Source: JBNJGB01 sp051747385 (lineage in GTDB: Bacteria > Myxococcota_A > UBA9042 > PHBI01 > JACKFB01). Taken from it: a stretch of 64,000 nt of DNA. Location of the stretch: positions 186,001 through 250,000 of the forward strand of contig JBNJGB010000003.1 of assembly GCA_051747385.1 (NCBI GenBank), written 5' to 3'. A model generated the notes under the pieces. The model was not told where the DNA came from and did no database searches. It saw only the letters and a list, made by a program, of their open reading frames with translations. A program made the translations under genes and the position numbers. Of this stretch, positions 1 through 7,795 are shown one piece after another; position 1 is the stretch's first letter; each line of letters starts with the position of its first letter.

Positions 1-2
1 CC

Positions 3-1433
3 GTGTTCGGCTTCCCGCTGTCGGAGGGCGAGACCTGGTGCGCCGTGCTCACCCGGGGCGTGGTCGACGCGGAGGGGCGGCCCCTGTCACCCGCGCCGGG
101 CTTCCCCGAGGCGCTGGACACCGAGCCCACCCTGGCGCCGCTGGCGGACTGGCTGCCGGACGGCGGCCTGGTGGCCGAGGACGTCGCCGCGGCCACCTGC
201 TTCACGACCGACACGCCCACCCTGGAGCTCCGCCAGGTGCGGGATTACCTCGACACGCAGCCTCCGGTGGAGGTGACGGGGGTGTCCTGGGTGGGGAACC
301 TGAACCCGGGCGCGGGGGTCTCCTACGCGGAGTTCAACGGCGAGTACGTGGCGCCCAACTTCCAGGCGGGCGACAAGCCGTACCAGGCCCAGGGCGGCGA
401 CATCCGCTTCGACGAGGACGGCGTCCCCATCGTGCAGCTGGCCGAGCCCATCCGCTTCCTCCTCATGGTGCCGCACGCCGGCTTCCAGATGCCCGACGAC
501 GGCTGGCCGGTGGTCCTCTATGGCCACGGCACGGGCGGGGACTGGGAGACCTGCAAGGGCGCCGACCAGGGCAACGAGCTCCTCCGCGAGGGCATGGCGG
601 TCCTCTGCATCGACCAGCCGCTCCACGGGGCGCGAGGGGACTACGACAACGTGGAGGTGCTCAGCTTCAACTTCTTCAACCCGAGGTCCGGCCGGACCAA
701 CTTCCGCCAGTCGGCCATCGACGTGATGAGCCTGTCTCGGAGCGTCGCGGCGGGCGCCTTCGACATGGAGGCCCAGGCCACCGCCTACTCACGGGACGTG
801 CGCTTCGACCCGGAGCGCGTGACGCTGTTCGGCCACTCCCACGGCGGGCTCGCGGGCGCGCTGGTGCTCGGCGTCGATCCCACGCTGCTGGGAGGCGTGC
901 TCTCCGGCGCGGGCGGCGTGCTGACCGAGACGATCATGCGGCGCAAGGACCCGATCGACTTCTTCGCGACCGTGCGCATGGCGGTGGACGTGCCGGAGGA
1001 CAACCTCGACACCTTCCACCCGGCCATGAGCGTGATCCAGATGATGGTCGACGCCACCGACCCGGTGAACTACGCGCCCTACTGGCTCGACCCGGCCGCC
1101 GGGGGGCGCGCCAAGCACGTCTTCGTCACCGAGGGCATGCAGGACCACGCCACGCCCTACGTGACGACCCAGGCCATGGCCGCAGCCGCCGGGATCCCGT
1201 TCATCTCGCCGGTGACCGAGGAGGGCTTCGGCCAGGTCCTCCGCGGCCTGCCGATCCTCGACACGCCGGTCGGAAGCAACGTCACGACGCCGGACGGCAA
1301 GCGGACCGCGGGCCTGCGCCAGTGGCCGGAGGGCAGCCACTGGGTGGCGTTCGACGACGCGGAGGCGCGGGAGCTGTGGAAGAGCTTCTTCCGGGGCCTC
1401 CGCTTCGGGCAGCCCCCGGTCATCGGCGAGTGA
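3..1433 (+). CDS. Alpha/beta hydrolase, 5' end beyond the window
   Basis: This is the C-terminal part of a serine hydrolase of the alpha/beta fold; the frame is open to the window edge, so the true start lies upstream (the GTG at base 3 is probably internal). Counting from that codon, an HGTGG oxyanion-type segment lies near residue 175, the nucleophile elbow GHSHGG places the catalytic serine at about 279, an acid candidate lies in GMQDHATP near 381 and a late histidine lies in GSHW near 446. The order nucleophile, acid, histidine fits the fold. The substrate cannot be read from sequence; large secreted esterases or lipases of this kind are common in Myxococcota. The next gene starts 65 bases downstream on the same strand. 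Confidence 0.75.
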   Translation: MFGFPLSEGETWCAVLTRGVVDAEGRPLSPAPGFPEALDTEPTLAPLADWLPDGGLVAEDVAAATCFTTDTPTLELRQVRDYLDTQPPVEVTGVSWVGNLNPGAGVSYAEFNGEYVAPNFQAGDKPYQAQGGDIRFDEDGVPIVQLAEPIRFLLMVPHAGFQMPDDGWPVVLYGHGTGGDWETCKGADQGNELLREGMAVLCIDQPLHGARGDYDNVEVLSFNFFNPRSGRTNFRQSAIDVMSLSRSVAAGAFDMEAQATAYSRDVRFDPERVTLFGHSHGGLAGALVLGVDPTLLGGVLSGAGGVLTETIMRRKDPIDFFATVRMAVDVPEDNLDTFHPAMSVIQMMVDATDPVNYAPYWLDPAAGGRAKHVFVTEGMQDHATPYVTTQAMAAAAGIPFISPVTEEGFGQVLRGLPILDTPVGSNVTTPDGKRTAGLRQWPEGSHWVAFDDAEARELWKSFFRGLRFGQPPVIGE

Positions 1434-1498
1434 CGACGGGTGACGGCGGCCCGGCCAGCCCCTATCCTGGGGCCTCCCCCCGACCCCGGGAGATGCCC

Positions 1499-3115
1499 AT
1501 GGCCCCCCGCTTCGTCCAGCCCTCCGCCGATCCGGCGACCCTCGCCGCCCGCGGCACCGACCTTTTGACGCGCATCGTCGCCGTGGACTCCCAGAGCGAC
1601 GAGTCCAGCGACGCGATCCCCAGCAGCGAGGGCCAGCGCGAGCTGTCGCGCCTGCTCGCGGGCTTCTTCGAGGGCCTGGGCTACGAGACCACCGCCGACG
1701 ATCACGCCAACCTGGTCGTGCGCGTCCCGTCCAACCTCCCGGAGGGCCGGTCCGCCCCGACGGTGGCTCTCCTGGCGCACCTGGACACGGCCGAGGGGAC
1801 CCTCGCCGTGCCCGAGCTGTGCGTCGTGGAGGGCTGGGACGGAGGCCGGATCCCGTATCCGGACAACGACCGCCTCGTCGTCTCGGCCGACCGCTACCCC
1901 GCGACCCGTGCCTTCGTGGGTGAGGATGTGCTCCACGGCCCGGGCGTCGCGCCCGTGGGCTTCGACGACAAGCTGGGCGCCGCCGAGATGATGACCCTGG
2001 CGACCATCCTGGCCGAGGACGCCTCGATCCCCCACGGCGAGCTGCGCCTGGTGTTCCGGCCCGACGAGGAGATCGGCCGCATGGCCGCCGTGGAGGGCCT
2101 GGCCGACACCCTGCGGGACGAGGGCGTGACCTTCGGCTACACCGTCGACGGCATCGAGCCCTTCGAGGTGAACACCGCCAACTTCCACGCCTCCCGGGCC
2201 GTCGTGACGGTGCCCGGCCGCGGCCTGGATCTCCCGCCGGCCCCGGTGGCGCGCCGGGTGGTGCTGTCCGTGGCGGGCGTGAAGAGCCACGGGGCGACGG
2301 CGAAGGCCGAGGGCTACCTGAACCCGACGGTCGTCCTCGTGCGGGCGATGGATCGCCTCACCGGCGGCCCGGACGTCGTGCCGGTGGGGATGGACAGCGA
2401 CTCGCTCGACGAGACGGACGCCCGCCTGACCTTCCTCGTGCGCGGGGACTCCGAGGCGGCGGCCGACGAGGCCGAGGCGGCCCTGGTCGAGGCCTTCGAC
2501 GCCGAGCTTTCCCGCCACGCCTGGCGCGGCGCGGGCGTCGAGGTCCTGTCGCGCGAGGAGGCGCCCGCCGACGGCCAGGGCGAGACGGACGCCATGGCCC
2601 GGGTGGTGGAGCACCTGCGCCGCTTCCTGGCCGAGCCGGACGTCACCCCGCTGCTCTCGGAGGACAGCGAGGGCTGGGAGGGCTACTCGAACCCCCACTT
2701 CGTCAGCACGCAGTCCGGCGGGAGGGCGTGCCTCGTGCGCTACAGACTGCGGGACTTCGGCGCCGGCGACCTGGCGCGGCGCGAGGACCACGTCCGGCGG
2801 GTCGCGGAGGCCGCGGAGCTCCCTGTCGAGGTGGAGGCGCAGTACGCCAACATGGGCCCCGCCCTCGACGAGCACCCGGAGGTCCCGCGCTACGCCGAGC
2901 GGGCGGCGGAGGCCATGGGCGAGGAGGCGCGGCGTCTGCCGATCCGCGGCGGGACGGGCGTCGACCCGTTCCTCGAACGCGGGATCCCGGTCGCCAACCT
3001 GGGCACCGGCTACTTCGCGCCGGAGAGCGAGAAGGAGCTGACCTCCAAGCAGATCCTCGCGCGCCACGCGCTGTGGCTGGTGTACCTCGTGCAGGCCATC
3101 GCTCAGTCGCATTGA
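1499..3115 (+). CDS. M20-family peptidase, peptidase T-like
   Basis: A 538-residue zinc aminopeptidase-like protein, longer than the roughly 410 residues usual for PepT. Family motifs appear in order: AHLDT (H94, D96), FDDKLG (156-157), PDEEIGR (E190-E191), a VDG segment, a dimerisation-domain SHGATAK (H264) and PIRGGTGVDP near the C-terminus. These match the metal ligands and general base of PepT except that the last metal-binding histidine of PepT, which precedes a Glu-hydrophobic pair, appears to be replaced around residue 512 (PESEKEL). GGGAG precedes the second ATG (1499) by a good distance but abuts the first (1493), so 1499 is preferred. The role is probably cytosolic peptide trimming, but loss of a ligand makes the exact activity uncertain. 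Confidence 0.72.
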   Translation: MAPRFVQPSADPATLAARGTDLLTRIVAVDSQSDESSDAIPSSEGQRELSRLLAGFFEGLGYETTADDHANLVVRVPSNLPEGRSAPTVALLAHLDTAEGTLAVPELCVVEGWDGGRIPYPDNDRLVVSADRYPATRAFVGEDVLHGPGVAPVGFDDKLGAAEMMTLATILAEDASIPHGELRLVFRPDEEIGRMAAVEGLADTLRDEGVTFGYTVDGIEPFEVNTANFHASRAVVTVPGRGLDLPPAPVARRVVLSVAGVKSHGATAKAEGYLNPTVVLVRAMDRLTGGPDVVPVGMDSDSLDETDARLTFLVRGDSEAAADEAEAALVEAFDAELSRHAWRGAGVEVLSREEAPADGQGETDAMARVVEHLRRFLAEPDVTPLLSEDSEGWEGYSNPHFVSTQSGGRACLVRYRLRDFGAGDLARREDHVRRVAEAAELPVEVEAQYANMGPALDEHPEVPRYAERAAEAMGEEARRLPIRGGTGVDPFLERGIPVANLGTGYFAPESEKELTSKQILARHALWLVYLVQAIAQSH

Positions 3116-3210
3116 GCACGGAGCCTGCGGGCTCGTCTCCCAGGGCGAGGCAGCGTTCGGGCAGGGCGCGGGCCTGCGGTGTGGCGCGATGCGGGTGGGC
3201 GTCGAGCCAG

Positions 3211-4045
3211 GCACGACCCGAACCTCGAGGGATTCCGGCAGGTGCGGGGAAGCCGCGCGCAGCTTCCGGTTCGGTTTGAGCAGCGCTCGCTCCGTCCCGT
3301 CCGGCAGTAGCTCGAGGTGCTCGTACTTCTGGTTCTTGCGCATCCGGACCAGGAGGTGCCGGTTCGAGCCCGACGCCACCAACGACGTGAACAGCTCGTA
3401 GTCGGTGAACCCTCGGTCGAGAATCGTGAGGCTGTCGTCCGGCAACTTGTCCCAGAGAGGCTCGGCCAACTCCTTCTCGGACGTCTTGAAAGGGCCGAAA
3501 GCCGCGTCGCGGATCATCCGGGTCTGCAGGTTGAGCAGGCACGCGAGTCGGACCTGCGGATAGCCCGCATCGTTGGAACCGCCACGACCACCGGGCTTGC
3601 CAAAGCGCTCGAAGTTCTCGTCGGAGTCCCACACGCGGAGGCACGTGCCGTCGACGGCATGGAGCGTCAGACCGTGCCATGGCGCGAGGCCCGGCGACTG
3701 GTCAGCCCATTCCTGTGCCACGCGCTCGAACAGCCACGCCATGGGCTCAGCACCGAGGCGCTGCCGCGCCGCCGGGATGGCGCTCGGCGCCAGAGACTCG
3801 ACGTCCTCGACGACCAGACCCAGGTGATCCACCATCTCCCGGATCGACCGGTCCTCGAACAGCCCCATCCCGATGACCAACCACACGGCCTGATCTGCGG
3901 GCAGCTTCCGGCGGCGGATGGACGCCTTGCCAGTCGCCTTCAGAGCCGCGTCGATCCACTCCGGGGCAAGCGAAGACGCGAACCGTCCAATCCCCTCTGC
4001 GCCCGCCTCGCGCAGCCCGTCCAGAATCTCCTTCACCGCAGACAT
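3211..4045 (-). pseudogene. Truncated IS4-family transposase
   Basis: From an ATG at 4045 the translation matches an IS4-type DDE transposase: an N-terminal helical domain, a first catalytic aspartate in HAVDGTCLRVWD, and a second in ILDRGFTDYELF. Similarity stops abruptly near 3211 after LEVRVV, before the C-terminal YREK-type region that carries the catalytic glutamate. The frame then runs on antisense through the neighbouring peptidase gene, which has no coding meaning. The element is therefore a dead remnant. I could not identify terminal inverted repeats. The sequence 3116-3210 between it and the peptidase stop is not recognisable and may be insertion debris. Confidence 0.8.
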
Positions 4046-4203
4046 CGAGCGACCGCCCATCGAGAGATCGCCTGACGATGATCCTCCAACGCCGGCTCTG
4101 CAAGCCCCTGGTCTGGTTGAATGACCGGCATTGGCGCTAGCGGCGATCTCCGGCGCCTCGGCCTTCCGGGACCGCTGCGCCATGCCTCATGGCATTCCGG
4201 CTG

Positions 4204-4234
4204 TCGCCGGCTCTCCTGGCCCTCCGGGCCAGCG
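4204..4234 (+). repeat. Short palindromic repeat, copy 1
   Basis: This lies in the 296-bp spacer 4046-4341, which holds no gene. A 31-base sequence includes a perfect hairpin (CTGGCCC, loop TCC, GGGCCAG). It matches the reverse complement of 50276-50306 with two mismatches, both in the hairpin loop. It looks like a REP-type dispersed repeat. Confidence 0.5.
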
Positions 4235-4341
4235 CCGCGCTGCTTCGCAGCGCCTTCGGGACCCGGAATCGGCGCTCCGCGCCTGGCCGATCCACTCGGA
4301 GATCGCTCGCAGACCCGCGGTCCGCGGTCCTGTTCGGCGCT

Positions 4342-5049
4342 CTAGGGGATGGACAGGGTCGCGTCGGGGCGCGGCGGGGCGTCCTCGCCGCCGCTGAGGG
4401 CGACGGCGGCCGCGGTGGCGCCGCCGGCCACGACGACTCCGAGGGCGGTCCAGAACCACCACTTGCCGGCCACGCCGCCAGCGCCGGCCTCCGGCGGGGC
4501 CTCCCAGTCCGGGTCCTGCTTCAGGTCGACCTGGATGTCGTACTCCTGGCCGGGGACGATCCGCAGCGTCCGCACATCCGTGAAGTAGCCGGGGTGCGAG
4601 ACCTCGATCTCCGTCTCTCCGAAGGGGATGTCCTGGTCGAAGGGGGTCTTGCCGAGGACCTTGCCGTTCACCTTCACGGTGGCGCCGGGCTCGTCGGTGG
4701 TGATCCGGACGATGCCGGCCACCGGCTGAAGCTCCATGTCCAGATCGGCGAGGCCTCCGGGCTGCACGGTGAACACCGAGTTCCGCTCCGTGTACCCGCG
4801 CTTGGACGCCCGGATGGTGTGCTCTCCCGGGTAGACCTTCGCCTCGAGGGGCACGCCGTCCTCCTCGATGGTTCCCACCCGCTCGCCGTCGATCTCGATC
4901 ACCGCGCCGAGGGTCGAGTAGACCTCGACCGACCCGGGCTCCCCCTCGGGGGCGCGCTGCTGCGCGGAGGCGTGCAGGGGGGCGAGTGCGACGGCGACGG
5001 TGGCCAGCGTGGCGACGGTCGCGCGCCAGGTCCGGTGCTCGGTGCTCAT
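4342..5049 (-). CDS. Secreted PEGA-domain protein with C-terminal membrane anchor
   Basis: A 235-residue protein. The start at 5049 is preceded by AAGGGAGAA at normal distance. An N-terminal signal peptide ends near ASAQQ. Two PEGA-like beta domains follow (about residues 36-100 and 103-165), recognisable from repeats such as GEHTIRASKRGY and GETEIEVSHPGY. The C-terminus has one hydrophobic helix (WWFWTALGVVVAGG onward), so the protein probably sits on the outer face of a membrane. PEGA domains are thought to bind surface or envelope components. It is divergent from the TolB-like gene at 5268, which may share an envelope role. No partner is known from context. Confidence 0.72.
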   Translation of the reverse strand: MSTEHRTWRATVATLATVAVALAPLHASAQQRAPEGEPGSVEVYSTLGAVIEIDGERVGTIEEDGVPLEAKVYPGEHTIRASKRGYTERNSVFTVQPGGLADLDMELQPVAGIVRITTDEPGATVKVNGKVLGKTPFDQDIPFGETEIEVSHPGYFTDVRTLRIVPGQEYDIQVDLKQDPDWEAPPEAGAGGVAGKWWFWTALGVVVAGGATAAAVALSGGEDAPPRPDATLSIP

Positions 5050-5267
5050 CCTGCATTCTCCCTTGGACGCGAGACGGCCCCCTTTATGGCACCAAGAGAT
5101 CCCTCGGGGCAACCCGTCGGGGCGGGCCGGCGGTTCGGACGGCGACCGTTTCTTGAGGGTCGGCCACGGCGGGCTCAAGATGGGCCGGGAATCACGAGGC
5201 GGCGTCGACCATTGCGTCGGGGGCGGTGCCGCCGCGTCCCCCCTTCGCACACGACCAGGAGTTCGCC

Positions 5268-6566
5268 TTGACGACCCGTGCCGCCCTCTTCGGAGCCCTG
5301 CTGGTGGTGCTCGCCGTGCCCGACGTCTCGGCGCAGATCGAGCCGCCGACCCCGGACGAGGACGACGAGGCCATCCAGGTGCTGGTGGGCCCCGGCGCCC
5401 GCAGCCGCGAGCCCATGGCCATCCCGGACGCGCTGTGCTCCGGCGCCTCCTCCTCGGCGTGCAACACCGTCGCGTCCGTGCTGCGGAAGGACATGCTCCT
5501 GTCCTTCTTCTTCGAGGTGCTCCCGCCTCGCAGCTACCTGGCGGACCCGAGCGACGAGGGGCTGGACGACCCCTCCTGGAAGGACTGGACGAACACCGGC
5601 GCCCGCTTCCTGATCAAGGCGCGCGTGAAGGGGCCCGCGCCCTACGAGGTGGACTTCCGCCTCTACAACGTCACCAAGCGCGAGGCCATGGAGGTGAAGT
5701 CCCGGCACCACGAGGGCGTGGGGGAGCGCGATCTACGCCGGGTCGCGCACCTCTTCTCCAACGCCGTCCTGGAGGCCATCACCGGCACCGCGGGGGGGTT
5801 CGACACGCGCGTCGCCTACGCGGTGAAGCGGGGACCGGGGGTGAAGAGCATCGGCGTCATGGACATGGACGGCGCCAACCGGAGCACCATCGTCTCGAAC
5901 GGCTCCATCAACATGCTCCCGAGTTGGGGATTCGGGGGCGTGCTCTACACCTCCTTCAAGGACGGCCACCCGCAGCTGTACTTCGGCAAGAAGCGGTTCT
6001 CGAAGGACGGCGGCCACTATCGGAAGGTCGCCGTGAGCCCGGACGGCTCGTCGGTCGTCGCCTCCATCAGCTACGGCGGCCAGTCCGACCTGTACCTCCT
6101 GGCGAAGGATGGCTCGGTGATCCGCAACCTCACGGAGAGCGCGGCGGACGAGGTGTCCCCGACCTTCTCCCCCGACGGCTCGAAGATCGCCTTCGTCTCC
6201 TCCGCCGCGGGCGGGCCGCAGATCTACATGATGAGCCTGGCCGACGGCGGCATGACGCGCCTCACCCACGCGGGCGACTACAACTACGCCCCGGACTGGG
6301 GCGCGAACGGCCTCATCGTCTTCGCCGGCATGGACGAGGGACGGTCGGACCTGTTCACGGTCACGGAGGAGGGCACCATCAACCGCCTCACCCAGGACCA
6401 GGGCTTCAACAAGGACCCGGCCTGGAGCCCGGACGGTCGCTACATCGCCTTCGTCACCAACCGCGACGACGGCCACGGCATCTGGCTGATGAGCGCGGAC
6501 GGCCGCTTCCAGTATCCCCTCGTGGACGGGTGGGGCTTCAGCAGCCTCGCCTGGCAGTCGGAGTAG
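5268..6566 (+). CDS. TolB-like periplasmic beta-propeller protein
   Basis: A 432-residue secreted protein. I place the start at TTG 5268 because AGGAG lies at 5257-5261 and the signal peptide (hydrophobic core LFGALLVVLAV, cleavage near VSAQ) begins directly there. The N-terminal half (to about residue 165) resembles the TolB amino domain, which assembles lipid or metabolite signals on OmpA-Pal. The C-terminal half carries PD40/WD-like blades with repeated SPDGS, FSPDGSKIAFVS and WSPDGRYIAFVTN motifs. TolB works with Tol-Pal in outer-membrane constriction. No tol or pal genes lie alongside, so this may be a paralogue rather than the housekeeping copy. Confidence 0.78.
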   Translation: MTTRAALFGALLVVLAVPDVSAQIEPPTPDEDDEAIQVLVGPGARSREPMAIPDALCSGASSSACNTVASVLRKDMLLSFFFEVLPPRSYLADPSDEGLDDPSWKDWTNTGARFLIKARVKGPAPYEVDFRLYNVTKREAMEVKSRHHEGVGERDLRRVAHLFSNAVLEAITGTAGGFDTRVAYAVKRGPGVKSIGVMDMDGANRSTIVSNGSINMLPSWGFGGVLYTSFKDGHPQLYFGKKRFSKDGGHYRKVAVSPDGSSVVASISYGGQSDLYLLAKDGSVIRNLTESAADEVSPTFSPDGSKIAFVSSAAGGPQIYMMSLADGGMTRLTHAGDYNYAPDWGANGLIVFAGMDEGRSDLFTVTEEGTINRLTQDQGFNKDPAWSPDGRYIAFVTNRDDGHGIWLMSADGRFQYPLVDGWGFSSLAWQSE

Positions 6567-6641
6567 CGGATCGCGCTGTGATCCCAGTGGGTTCTGTGCC
6601 GGCGAGCTGCCGCTTCGTCCGAGCGCGGGGCGTGGCCCCCC

Positions 6642-6716
6642 TGTGGACGAGCCTGTGGATTCCCTGTGGACAACGCGGCGAAGCCACCGAGCTTACTAGG
6701 GCGTGGGTTTTCCACA
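6642..6716. promoter_or_regulatory. Cluster of four DnaA-box-like sites
   Basis: Reading the bottom strand, three tandem 9-mers TCGTCCACA, GAATCCACA and TTGTCCACA occupy 6642-6650, 6654-6662 and 6665-6673, spaced 12 and 11 bases, about one helical turn. A fourth, TTTTCCACA, lies on the top strand at 6708-6716. The consensus DnaA box is TTWTNCACA; two of the four fit it and two deviate at one or two positions. The cluster precedes the hairpin-rich region at 6.78 kb. There is no dnaA, dnaN or AT-rich unwinding element nearby, so an origin is not claimed. Confidence 0.4.
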
Positions 6717-6779
6717 AGCGTCTTTTCCGTCCGCGGACTTGTCAGGCGCTCCGGGGGTCATGCACCATGGGAATCGTCG

Positions 6780-7750
6780 GCTGGCGCTACGGAGCGCAGC
6801 CAGGGTGTCCGACACGGGCATCGGCTCCGGCCGGTGTCTGAAGAGGACGAGAAACCCCAGGGAGGTCGGCAGCCTCGAAAGAGGCAAGCCAACTCCTCGG
6901 ATCTTTGACACTCTGCAGAGCAGGCACGTCGACGAGCGGTTCGCCGCGAAGCGATGTGTCGAAGCCCATGAGAGGAGGCTCCGCACGAGGAGCCGAGACC
7001 GAGGAGGAGAACACCTCGGAGGGGCAAACGCCACGAGAGGCACGACCGTCGGGTCCCGGGTAACACCGGTCCGATGGAACGGACTCGTTGGATGCGCAAA
7101 CCCTTGGAGCCGGATCATCGGCCACGCGTCGATGACGAACGGCAGGAGGGGAAGGAGTGATCGAGAGGTCGCTTCCGCTACCGACGAGGGGAATCCTCTG
7201 AAGGCGAAAAGCCCAAGGGCGCTACCGGTATGAAACAGAACCGGTGAGGCCGCGGGAGGAATAAGGCGTCAAGAGGCCGTGAAAGCCTGAAGGCGCAGCA
7301 CAGCCGGGTGAGGCAAGCCCGGTGCAGGTCGCTTCCCGAGGCTGCAAGCGTCGAAGGGCAGGAAACCCCATGGAAGGGCCGTTCGGATGTACGCTCTACA
7401 GCGGTTCAAGCATCCGAGCGAGCGTCTCCGGGTCATACTCTGAACGCGAGATCAAGGGCACGAGAGGACGGTGTCGTCGGTTCGCTCCGATGGCACCACG
7501 TGTCGGCGCGAAGACCGCGAAGGCCAGGGCTCACACCCCAAGGCCACGGCGGGAGCACCGAACCCATGAGGTGCTAGCGTGAACACGCTGGTTCTCTGAA
7601 GTCCGGATCAACGCGACGAGAGGAGGCGCCCACGGTGGTGACATCGTGAGGTGCAGCCCGGTGCACGTCGAACCCTTCGAAGGGGAACCCCCCTGGGCTG
7701 TGCTCTGCCAGCCGACACGAAGAGGCCCGGAGTCCCGCTCCGGGCCTCTT
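6780..7750 (+). ncRNA. Candidate large structured noncoding RNA, about 1 kb
   Basis: The 1.2-kb gap after the TolB-like gene has no credible reading frame and visibly lower GC than its surroundings. The top strand is purine-rich and full of short hairpins closed by stable loops: GCCTC-GAAA-GAGGC (6872-6885), GCGG-TTCG-CCGC (6936-6947), GGCTCC/GGAGCC (6977-6994), CCGAGG/CCTCGG (6999-7019), TCATCG/CGATGA (about 7115-7134), a GAGA-capped stem near 7160, GAGG/CCTC with a GGAA-type loop near 7187, and ACCGGT/ACCGGT (7224-7245). It ends at an intrinsic terminator (7720-7755). I do not recognise RNase P, tmRNA, SRP, 6S or rRNA signatures. The boundaries are approximate; the 5' end could lie anywhere from about 6720. 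Orientation follows from purine bias and the terminator. Confidence 0.5.
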
Positions 7751-7755
7751 TGCGT
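7720..7755 (+). terminator. Strong intrinsic terminator
   Basis: A perfect 13-bp stem (AAGAGGCCCGGAG pairing with CTCCGGGCCTCTT) has a five-base loop, and the run of T residues continues into TTTGCGTTTG. It closes the hairpin-rich region upstream and insulates the gene starting at 7796. Confidence 0.85.
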
Positions 7756-7795
7756 TTGCACGCCTTGTTTCCCGCACGGCCCGGCAGCTATATCC

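Noticed and set aside
1157..3210. Continuation of the transposase frame to base 1157
   Set aside because: Beyond 3211 the frame is antisense to the peptidase T-like gene and has no transposase similarity; it only lacks stops because of high GC.
6642..6716. Chromosome replication origin
   Set aside because: DnaA-like boxes are present but there is no AT-rich unwinding region and no dnaA, dnaN, gyrB, parA or rpmH in the window.
6780..7750. Group II intron
   Set aside because: A stretch near 7375-7407 can pair like the outer stem of domain V (GGGCCG with CGGTTC), but the catalytic triad, inner helix and any reverse transcriptase are missing.
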